From Ephemerocybe angulata (Eukaryota; Basidiomycota; Agaricomycetes; Agaricales; Psathyrellaceae): a DNA stretch of 64,000 nt. The position numbers and the translations under genes are program-made. Within the stretch, counting starts at the first letter, position 1; the number at the start of each line of letters is the position of its first letter. Location of the stretch: contig JAACJK010000006.1 in assembly GCA_013368325.1 (NCBI GenBank), forward strand, positions 605,543 through 669,542. Direction: 5' to 3'. The notes under the pieces were generated by a model. It made no database searches and was not told where the DNA came from. It was given only the letters and a program-made list of their open reading frames with translations. Of the stretch, positions 55,312 to 64,000 are shown piece after piece.

Positions 55312-56618
55312 TTGTTCTGTGTTTCTCTATCCATCGCACTGACGAGGGCTCGCCTGCGATTTCGATATCGAACGGGGGGGTATGGTTCAGGAGACAACGC
55401 AACCTGGAAGTCCTCCGTGCCCTTCTTGCGAAGGTGTCGTTCATCCCTCGAGTGCCGCTGGAGGCATTGCAGGTGCGCCCGTCGCCCCGCATATCGCGCT
55501 TATGCTGACCGTCCCGCCCATGTCTCTGTAGGCACCCCACCACCGCCGGGTGCTTCTCGACACAACGCAACAACAATTCCTCCAATCCGCACTTTCCACA
55601 GGCATTCTTCATTCGTGCAGTGCTTCCGGAGACAACACACCCTCGAACTCTCGCGTGCCCTTCTTGCGATGGCATCGTTCATCCATCAAGTGCATCTGTA
55701 GGCATTGCAGGTTCGCCCGTCGCCCTGAATAGCTCTCTGACGCTGACAAGCTCACCAGTGTCTCTGTAGGCATCGCACCGATGAAACCGCCCGCGCGATC
55801 GTTACGTAGACATCGCTCGTCCGTCGAGTGCTTGTTTATACAATGGAACGACACCTATTCTGTACTTCTGGAGACAACGCAGTGACGGTTCATCCCCTAC
55901 ACCTTCTGTGCAACCATTGTACATCCCTCGAGTGCTTCTGGAGGCGTCGCCCTCTTGGTTCGTTACTTGCAATTCATAGACATCCCATGAATCGCTTCTT
56001 CTTTATACATCGATGGCTGCTTGGATGCTTTCAGAGGCATCGTGCCCACAAACTTCCGCCAGCCCTTCTTGGGGAAGCATCTTTCATCCCTCGAGAGCCC
56101 CTGTAAACATTGCAGGTGAGCCCGCCCCTGAATACCGCGCTGATGCTGACAGTCCCACCGATGTTTCTGTAGGCATCTTGCATCTCAAGGATAGTTTACT
56201 GGCTTCTTCGTAAGTACTTTATCTCCGAGGTGGGCACTTCCTTGAAAGACTTGCACTAATGCTGACAGCCTCGTTATCATTCCTGTAGGTGTTTAATACT
56301 TTACTGGCTTCTCCCCAACTTCGTAAGTATATTATCTCCGAATGTCGCTTCAGCGGTTTTATGCATGTCATCCCAATCTTTCCGTAGACGTTGCAACTTC
56401 TCTTATGAAGGGCGTACTGTCCTACGGGCCACGCTTCTTCGTAAGTATTTTATCTCCGAGGTGGGCACTTCCTTGAAAGACTTGCACTAATGCTGACAGC
56501 CTCGTTATCATTCCTGTAGGTGCTCAATACTTTACTGGCTTCTGTCCAACATCGCACGTATATTATCTCCGTATGTCGCTTCAGTAGTTTTACGCATGTC
56601 ATCCCAATCTTTCCGTAG
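55312..56618 (+). repeat. Tandem exon-intron modules
   Basis: Seven intron-like segments of two or three related kinds. Kind A: 55473-55531, 55711-55769, 56116-56172. Each follows ATTGCAG, begins GT(G/T)(C/A)GCCCG, has GCTGAC near the middle, ends TCTGTAG and is followed by GCA(T/C)C. Kind B: 56210-56288 and 56441-56519 (78 of 79 bases equal, GTAAGT to CCTGTAG). Kind C: 56323-56387 and 56558-56618 (ending TTTCCGTAG). Kinds B and C plus their short exons form a 231-bp unit repeated twice. Exon-like spacers repeat as well: a Ser-Gly-Asp-Asn/Cys-rich block occurs three times (near 55380, 55625 and 55870). No long protein results. Confidence 0.65.
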
Positions 56619-56825
56619 ACGTTGCAACTTATCTTTTGAAGGGCGTACTGTCCTACGGGCCACACGCCCCTTCACGATTCTGCACGCATCACTCTTTATT
56701 AGAAGGAGACCGAGCGGCTACTAATGTTGCTCAAGCCGTCGAGGTGGCCAATCGGTACCGTGCGAACTTACAAATCCCCAACTACATATAACCTTTCTTT
56801 TCCTCTTTTATTCTCCCCAGAAATA

Positions 56826-57957
56826 ATGCGTCTTCGAAGGGTACACCAGTCCTACCCATACCGACAGGAGCTTGAGTGGTGCCACTTCTGTCGCGAGCGT
56901 CATAGTGAGTGTTTTATACTCACATATCCATCCATAACTAACCTCCTTCTCCTTTCAGCGCCACCCGAAGCCGCGCCAGTATTCCGCCTTCCTCTCGATC
57001 TAGGGCTGCGCATTGTCTCGTTCCTCCCCTTCTCGGACCGCTCCGCCTTAAACGCCTCCTGCTGACACCTGGAAAAGTTCGTCACCAACCCGGTCGCCGC
57101 TCGCGTTCGGCACACCCTCCGGGAATTTGGGCTTGATCCAGGTCCCTTCCTCGAGTCGATGCAATACCATGGCGAGGTAATCGGCGGCATAGCTGCCCTT
57201 CGGATCTTTGTGGAAGACGTGCCCATGCCACGCGTCCTGGAAGTGTATACTAGACAGGGCCACCCGGACTTAGGCGCCCCAAACCAAGAGGAGTACGACG
57301 ACGACGACCCATCGGCCGATCGTGGAAATGGATACCGCCTTGTCGAGACCGCGATGTTCACATACAGCAAATGTCAATTGCTGGGATACCAACACTATGG
57401 AGCCAACGTCGAGAAGATTCTCCGGATGCGCAACTCGACGCTCGACCGAGAGATCCTATTCGTGCAATCCCGCGTCCCACCCATCGAGTTGATCATCGAA
57501 GCCCCGACCACCCTCCTCATGAACTTCATCACCTCGAACGACGCCGTCTGCCTCTACCCCGACCTCACCGAGAGGCGAAAGGGCCTGCTTACTCTACCCA
57601 TCCCCGACGACAGGTCTTCAACCCTGGATGTCCCCGTACTGGACACGCTTGCCGGATTTCGCCTGTACATGTTCGGGAACGCGACACAAGCGGTAGGGCG
57701 ACACCGGTGTCCATTGCATCCTTCCTGCCCGGCGGTTCCACGAGCGTATCCCGACCTCCTCATGTACACAGTCCGTTTTACGGATGCAGGGGGCTATGGT
57801 TCGCGCCTCGCTGAGTCTACATGGACTTTGAAGGTCCCCTCGCCCTGCGGATCTACTGAAAGGATAGAACAGAGTACGTAAATTCATGCACGAAGTATAT
57901 ATGAAGCTGATCTCTGAATCGGGAACAGGAATTGGTGGGCCCATCAATTGGCCATAG
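56826..57957 (+). pseudogene. F-box protein gene with an in-frame stop
   Basis: The start MRLRRVHQSYPYRQELEWCH is followed by a 54-nt segment with intron signals (GTGAGT to TTTCAG) that is also open in frame. Then comes an F-box (VFRLPLDLGLRIVSFLPFSD, RSALNASC), VTNPVAARVRHTLREFGLDP, VIGGIAALRIFVEDVPMPRV and further blocks typical of Agaricomycete F-box proteins, to about residue 330. In the F-box a TGA (57063-57065) stands where relatives usually have Arg in the C-R-H-L-E context; a single C-to-T change from CGA would explain it. No splice sites can remove it. The 3' end is either TAA at 57879-57881 or, after a GTACGT intron, TAG at 57955-57957 (ending INWP). F-box proteins recruit substrates to SCF ubiquitin ligases. 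Confidence 0.68.
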
Positions 57958-58438
57958 TCGCCTGACGGTCGAGAGCTCAATCATTGCAGGAGATTGCTCG
58001 GGCATGTTTTTCGCTCAAATGTTTTTTACACGAGGAAGGATTCGATGCTGTTACAGTTTCCCAACGGTCGTGGATGTGATATATATATCTGTTGTACATC
58101 AATCACTCTTGCTATGATTCTCTTTGTTTCGATCCCCAATTTCTAAAGCAAGGACGGCTCCAAATTTCAAAGAACGAGGCTAGTCAGTGATCATTGACTC
58201 AATGATCGAGACTTCTGCTGCTCATCTTTGAGCGAGCTCTCCCAGCAGGCACAAAGTTAAATGATCAGATCCACCGCGATGTGCCCTCGCAGAGCAGTCC
58301 TTAAGAATCGTAAAGTCGGTAATAGTAGCATTTCATGGAAGGCTGTTGCCAACTGTACATCGAGAACACATCCAATCCTCCGCGTTCTCGGCCAAAACAT
58401 CCAAGCCGCCGAAGGCTGAAGCACGCAGCGAACTGTCA
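57958..58438. other. Intergenic
   Basis: No coding signal. Confidence 0.45.
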
Positions 58439-58922
58439 TCACCCGATGACTACGTCCTCTAACACTTGTCTGCTCAATACTTCTTGTTCACGTAAACCGA
58501 CCAATGGCCCGAAAACGCCTTCAACCAAGATATCCCTGGCACTCGACGGCGATTCAGGCAGCCGCCATATTCTCAAGGGTGGACCATCAACCGTAAATCG
58601 TTCGACTGCTGACCGTGCTAGCACGCGGCACGGGAAAGAGCCCGCCGAGTCGAATGGCCAGTCTTCTGCATTGGGGTTCTTCAGGGTCGGTTGAGCAAGA
58701 TCGACCAGTATGGACCGTATCTGGTTTATCCCAATCATACATACCTTCAACCCCTCCACGACCATTTGAGGTGTCATTGACGAGAGAACTGAGAGGCTGA
58801 GTATCCAGAAAGAGTGGGAAGACGAATGCTATATGGCGTCGCATAACGAGTCCCCAAACGTGGGGGGAGGTCCAGAGTATGCTTGGGAACGGAGCGGGGC
58901 GGTGAGGGCCGAGCGCTAGCAA
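58439..58922 (-). CDS. Small two-exon hypothetical protein
   Basis: Exon 1 58745-58922 and exon 2 58439-58665, joined across a 79-nt intron (GTATGT donor, AATGCAG acceptor) with matching phase, give 134 residues. Blocks read MRRHIAFVFPLFLDTQPLSS, SAGSFPCRVLARSAVERFTV, PPLRIWRLPESPSSARDILV and LVGLREQEVLSRQVLEDVVI. The start at 58922 is the first ATG; an internal ATG (MRRHIAF) is also possible. No family recognised; it may be the 3' part of a larger decayed gene. Confidence 0.4.
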
Positions 58923-59459
58923 TCAAGCGCTCATGCACATGATCCGAACTGCTCCAGGATTGCCGGTGTTTGAATCAGAAGATCTTAAAGTTACACGCTG
59001 AACCCTCCTCTGTGACCTGTCGCCTTCCTGAGGCTTCCTCACCGACGGTTCCGTTCAACACTGCGGCAGCATTGTCGTTCATCCATGATTCGATCTCGCT
59101 CAGAAGGATGGCCTCTTTGATGCCCCCACCTCTCCCCACTGCATAGGGGATTGCGGGGTTCATCGTCAACCGAAATGGGTGACCGTGAGCGCAGTGTGCG
59201 GAGAGAGGGCGGAATCTTAGAGGCGCAGGTGAGTGTCATGCATGGGGGTGAGCAGAATGACGACTCACTTAGAGAACGCCGTCGAAGATGGATGAGCACT
59301 GTTCGAAACCCAAGTCGAGCCGATCGCCACCGGCAACCGTCCTGGGTCGTCCTCTGTCCTCGCTTAATAGATTTCAACCTCAAGACTAGGTGACAGGCCC
59401 AACAGATACTTAGCTAGAGAGTAGGCTGTATCTTGCAACCAAATATCCAACTCCATCCC
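58923..59459. other. Intergenic or decayed coding DNA
   Basis: A minus-strand stretch near 59000-59150 (AILLSEIESWMNDNAAAVLN) has coding-like composition but no start or exon partner could be set. Confidence 0.3.
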
Positions 59460-60104
59460 CGACGGACGATATTCGATTCGAAAAGCCCCACCTCCTCCCC
59501 TTTGGCGCTCGGTGCTCCGGTGAGCTCCCATTCTATCTACCCCATGTGTCGCACTCACCTTCTCCCTCAAGCTTCGGCCTCCAACTCTCGCTATCTAACC
59601 CATGCGTCGCACTCACCTTCTCCCTCAAGCCTCGGCCTCGAACTCTCGAAAGACTGCGCTCCGAACGATTCGATCCTGACGCACACCTTCCAAACTCACC
59701 TCCTCCTCATGGCAGTCGATTCTCCGGTGAGCTCCCATCCCAACCCATCTACACCATGCATCACACTCACCTACTCCCCCAAGATTCCACCTTGGACGCT
59801 CCGAACACGGCCCCCCCGAACGATCTCCATCCCAACGGACAATATTCGGTTCCAAGTGCTCTACCTCATCCTCCTGCCGCTCGATTGTCTGGTGAGCTCC
59901 CATTTTGCTCTGACCTACCCGTCTCCTACAAACCCCCGTCCCCCGACAGCGAGGTCCTGGTTCCAATACCCCTCCATACCCACGTCCTTCCTGGAGAACC
60001 GAGTCTGTCCTGCCACCGGGCTCTACAGGCTCGGACAGCCCTGCCCACACACCATTCAAGACGACTCGGAGGATTCGGACGGTACTAACTCGGAAGACGG
60101 GTAG
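59460..60104 (+). repeat. Third array of exon-intron-like modules, Pro-rich
   Basis: Three intron-like segments beginning GTGAGCTCCCAT occur at 59520-59571, 59727-59783 and 59892-59949, with CTCACC or TGACC boxes and AG ends. Each follows a repeated exon-like segment that reads Asp/Asn-x-(Q/R)-Y/F-S...PPPxxxRxS (for example LPNSPPPHGSRFS and SALPHPPAARLS). A shorter tandem copy of about 63 bp (59544-59606 and 59607-59669) is nested in it. Downstream exon-like sequence continues to about 60104. It may be one Pro-rich gene grown by exon-intron duplication; no family recognised. Confidence 0.5.
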
Positions 60105-61517
60105 CAGAAGCGTGTACAGGATGAGCAGGATAAGGAGAAGTGGTTGATCAAGGCTGGAGGTTCAGGCATACCCATACGCCCCGAGGTTGGAGGCTTCATG
60201 CCTGCCCATGGGCCTCCCACCACAATCATCACGGGCCACAGCCGCTCTGCTACCAAGCCTGTCGCTGGGAACCGAACACAGAGGCGAAACTGATATGGCA
60301 ACAGGCGATGAAGCTCGGAAGTGGGTCGACGAATGAACGAGGGGAAGGGAAGGGGGAGAGGGATGGAGGATAGCAATAAATTTGCACGACGCCAGTGCAG
60401 GAAGTCGGTTGCCCCGAACAGAAGCCCAGCTGCAGGACTGACGGCCACCGTTTAGCCCAAGTAACAATACCAACGGCCCTCGCTGCTGCGAACATGATGA
60501 TGATTCGCTCTTCACCTCGACCGGCGTCTTCGCTGCGCCCTCAAGTCCAGTTGTGCCTAATCTGCCGCCGCTGTGACCCTCCTGGGTTTCCCAACGCCCG
60601 AATGAGAAGCGTTATCGCGTAGGATCACGACAATTTCGTCGTTCGCCAACCACTACTCATTCCCCATCGCATGGTTCCGAAGCCACATCATCGGCTAAGC
60701 ACTTGTGCCTGCTGCCCTCATGTACCTCATGTACTCTACCACGGTAAGTCTCCATGTTTCCCCTACATTCTCTTCGCTCACATGCCCTCCTGCCGCAGCC
60801 ACATAAGACGGCCCTAAGAACGCGTACCATCATCCGCTCTTGTACTTTGCTGTAACTCGTCTTGCGTACCTCAATGCTTGCCGATCGTGTTCTCACATGT
60901 GGCAGGGACATCCTACTTGCCTCCCCAATTACCGTCCCACCTAACTACAGCAATAGGATGGTGGGGGGATGTAACCGCCCTTCATTTGTCGGAAATGTAT
61001 GCGGTAGTGCACGCCCTAGACCTTCAGATCCTCATCGTGTTCAGCAAAACTCCCATCCTAGAGTTATATTTACCTGTACCCTAAGTAGTTATGTATGTAT
61101 ATTGAACAATGTGAATCGTTATGGACAAGAAGACTCCTGGGCAGCTCAGCCAAGAGGGCACGGACTCGTAAACAGGCCGCGCGCTGGTGCAACGGCCACT
61201 GCGCAAGTGACAGTTTTTGGTGGCTCCCTGCATGGGCTTATCTCTGGGAGAATATAGGATTTCCTTAGGTGGTGTAATCAGGCGGGTGCGTCGCTTTTGT
61301 TCATCTAAGGGTTCCAGTCGCGCACTGCCTTTTCACTGAATGGAGTGAAAATATATGAATACTGGATAGTGTTCCGATCATGAATGGTGCCTTTGGAAAG
61401 GACTGTCTGAGGCTCTGGTTCAACGGTCGCAGGACATGAAGAAAGGCGAATCGCAAGTGGTGTAAGATAAACGAGCTGTTCTGTTACTCGCTCTCTACTC
61501 GTACAAATGGACAATAG
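60105..61517. other. Gene-poor interval
   Basis: About 1.4 kb of short frames on both strands without family resemblance or consistent splicing; also the 3' flank of the RNR-like gene. Confidence 0.4.
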
Positions 61518-64000
61518 TTAATACACGTAGTAAGGGTCATGTGTGGTTCCAGCCCCTTTCAAAGCCATCTCGGTCTGTTCTTCCTTCACTGGTACCCTTG
61601 CAGCGACGCCAGGCAATATAGACCTTGACCGTAGGCTGCACAGGCCAGTCTTCAATCCTGCTTTCCAAGCGCTGAAGACAAAATCTGTCTAGTGTGCATG
61701 CGTCTCGTTCCTCAGTTGGGAGACATAGTTGAAGGTATGGAAACTTACAAGATTCGATACGGAGGGATGACTCATGTACGCATTAAGACTTTGGCTTTGA
61801 CAGATAAAAGGGGCTCTGGCTACGGCCATGCCGATGTGTTTCTCGGGATCCATCTCCCAGGCTGTCTTGAATATCTCGCGAGTCTTGCTAGGGATATCCT
61901 CAATTCCCTGAATCGAGCCTAGAAATAATTCAGGATCAAGGAAATAGAGTTATTGAAAAGTCATGATCTCAGATCGGGCCTACGACGCACCGCCTTGAGA
62001 GATGATTCGATTGAGGAGGTCTTCGCTCCAGAGACCCGCGGCCTCTAGGGTTTTCATCAAGTGCTTGTATACCACAGTTCGTGTTGTTTTGAGACTTGTG
62101 TTCTCGATGGATATAAGGCTAATTCGCAGAGGTGAGTTGATATTCTGTGTATGATTGAATAAGAAAAGGTGAAGTCGAGGGACTTACTCCGACAGAGGCT
62201 CGCACCCTTCCGAGCAGCTGGCGAGCTCAATCGTACTATTGGAAGGAGCGTAGCTGGTGACGAGTGCATTGCAGGATCCTTTGACGACTTTCTCGCGCAG
62301 TTGACTGAAGTCGTGGCGCCCGGATATGATTGGATCGTCCCAGTAGTCTATCTGAAGCCATCCCGATGAACTAGGGCTTCTGTTGAAGTGGGGGTATGGC
62401 CCGTGTACACGGATTAGGTCGCAGCTCTCATCCATGGCTGAAAAGTATATGGTTTCAGCGATTGCTGCGTTGAAAGTCCGAGCAGCCTCGGATTCGTACG
62501 AGAGCCCCAGCATCGCCAGTGTATCCCCAATCCTTGAACCCCGATCGTTATGGCCCTGTGTCTAAACGCAGAGGCCTTGGCAGAGTTGTCAGGGTAGTAA
62601 CACTGCGCCAAGACGTGGTTTAGGGAGATGACTGTGTTTCTAACCGTCCTACCGAGCTCGCTGAACTCGAACTGGCAGCTGGTGTCGACAAATGCTGAAA
62701 GTACGATAGAGGCGGAGAATATTACAGCTGTTTCTTGCTGGTCCGCTAGTTGAAGATGGTCTCCTAGCGAATTGGACTGCGTGAGGACTCCAATATGGCG
62801 TTGGTTACTTTTCCCTTATTAGACATAATTGTGAGTCAGTCGTTAAACCAAGATGTTGGAGTACGTACTGTTTGAGGCATCCTTGAATAGAATAACGGGC
62901 CCGCCGAATTTGACTTGGGTTTCCATGATCTCGTTCCATAGGACCCGAGCCTTGATAGTGAGTTTTCCGAAACCTTCGCTTTCTAGTCGAAGATACTCTT
63001 GCTCAAATTGGGGTCCATGCGAAGTGATGAGTCGGGATGCATCCGAAGGGCAGAACATTGTCCAGAGACTGTCCATCTCAACCCTCTGCATGCTGGGTAT
63101 CGTTAACAGAGGCCACAGAGGCCGTAGCCGTGCAGATGGGGACGTACAAAAAGTCATTGATCATTAGTCCGTAAATTGGGCTTTTCGATCCGTCTTCATT
63201 ACCGCGACGTTGCTGGCACTTGTGTAAGAACGATTGAATAGCGCCGTGCCAAGGTTCTAGGTACAGCGCTACTGAACCAGAGTTAGGGATGCGACCGAGG
63301 TCGAGGACGTCCGTCGCAGCTTCAAACAGTTCGAGGACAGGTTTCATAGCCTGCTATTCGGATCGTCTGAAGGCGGTCATGTTAGATTTTGTATATGAAG
63401 ACGGACGTGAAGGCTGATGACCTTTTGAGCGGAACGGACTGTAGTCCTACGCCTATGCTGCCACCGGTAGAGACGCATCTGGCCGCCCTTTCCAGCGAAG
63501 AAAAGAGCCCTCCCGATCTCCGAAAGCTGACATCAGGTAGGAAGAGATCATCCCTGGGGTGGTTGTTCCACTCGAGTGAGTATTGTGGCGTCTGGGATGT
63601 ATTTGAGACAAGACATAAGGTCGTATGCTATCTTCACACCCTCCATGTCCGAGAGATGCATTTGCAATGCTACCCGAAGCCAGAGGTACTGAGGCCGTTC
63701 GACAAGGACGCATCCTTTCTGGATAAGGTATTTTTCGCGCAGGGATCGCAATGCTGAACTGTTGTTACGGCGACATCATATGCTGTGTGACTCGAGGAAT
63801 TGCCACTCACTAGGTGAAGTAGTTGTCTCTGTCGAATTCTATCATCGAGTTCAATGTCTTTCGATTTCAGTTGACAAGATCCATAAAGCGGCCTGATATT
63901 CGCCCATATAACTTGGCGGTTTCCATGGCGGAACTGAAACTAGTTTCAGCTTCTCTATAGATTGAGGACAGCTCGAGACGGGTTGCGAGGATGCTATATG
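61518..64000 (-). pseudogene. Ribonucleotide reductase large-subunit-like gene, decayed, runs off the right edge
   Basis: Many class I RNR alpha blocks are readable in order: NSMIEFDRDNYFT, VLVERPQYLWLRVALQMHL, SSGTTTPGMISSYLMSAF, STGGSIGVGLQSVPLKRSSA, RIPNSGSVALYLEPWHG (near 63270), MDSLWTMFCPSDASRL, FGGPVILFKDASN, FRHRAITIGVQGLG, MLGLSYESEAARTFNAAIAE, SIQGIEDIPSKTREIFKTAW, QSQSLNAYMSHP and AWKAGLKTGLCSLRSRS, ending at TAA 61518-61520. Lesions: TGA at 63867-63869 inside a conserved helix, frame changes near 63590, 63515 and 62525 without introns. Catalytic residues are also gone: the family SSC is SSY (63537-63539), the NLC thiyl-radical site reads NSL (about 62770), the CNLA cysteine is missing, and there is no C-terminal CxxC. 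Introns elsewhere keep good splice sites. It cannot be an active reductase. Confidence 0.82.

Noticed and set aside
55473..56618. A CRISPR array (regularly spaced short repeats)
   Set aside because: Eukaryotic setting; the repeated units differ in kind and length and carry splice signals; spacers are themselves repeated.
63078..63347. RNR-like frame as evidence of an active second reductase
   Set aside because: Nearby blocks lack every recognisable catalytic cysteine and the gene has a stop and frame changes.

Overview
The window is nuclear DNA of a filamentous basidiomycete, most likely an Agaricomycete (mushroom-forming) fungus. The evidence is genes split by many short (about 45-80 nt) GT-AG introns with CTNAC-type branch points, a GLFG-rich von Willebrand A protein, basidiomycete-style F-box and 7-TM proteins, a C-terminal cytochrome b5 desaturase, and a fungal Helitron. 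All gene models are hand-spliced from the DNA, so exon edges are estimates unless stated.

Left third (0-31 kb), mostly ordinary genes. Order: a secreted protein of unknown function; two tandem cytochrome P450 paralogues; an OLE1-type acyl-CoA delta-9 desaturase with a 12-nt micro-exon; a secreted SMP-30/gluconolactonase-like protein; a frameshifted hypothetical gene; mitochondrial aconitase; a complete non-autonomous LTR element (identical 182-bp LTRs, 5-bp target duplication); a 7-TM integral membrane protein; a mitochondrial type II NADH dehydrogenase; and a TPR plus two-CCCH-finger protein. The P450s, desaturase and lactonase could form a lipid-oxidation neighbourhood, but this is only positional inference.

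Middle (29-46 kb). A vWA-domain protein carries a GLFG-repeat tail like that of nucleoporins. Three dispersed paralogues of a pyridoxamine-5'-phosphate-oxidase-like (FMN-binding split barrel) family follow. Only the first is intact; the second and third are each broken by a different small tandem duplication. Between the second and third lie a 1-kb array of six intron-like repeats, a duplicated module of a few hundred bp, and DNA2 (replication helicase/nuclease).

Right third (46-64 kb), accessory DNA. It holds an apparently intact Helitron Rep/helicase gene of about 2,040 codons, a divergently transcribed cyclin-like gene, an orphan coding fragment, two further arrays of tandemly repeated exon-intron modules, an F-box gene with an in-frame stop, a small two-exon hypothetical gene, and, running off the right edge, a decayed ribonucleotide reductase large-subunit-like gene that has lost its recognisable catalytic cysteines.

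The most unusual theme is the repeated amplification of short units with complete splice signals at three separate places (37.7-38.7, 55.4-56.6 and 59.5-60.0 kb). No CRISPR array, rRNA or tRNA gene was recognised.
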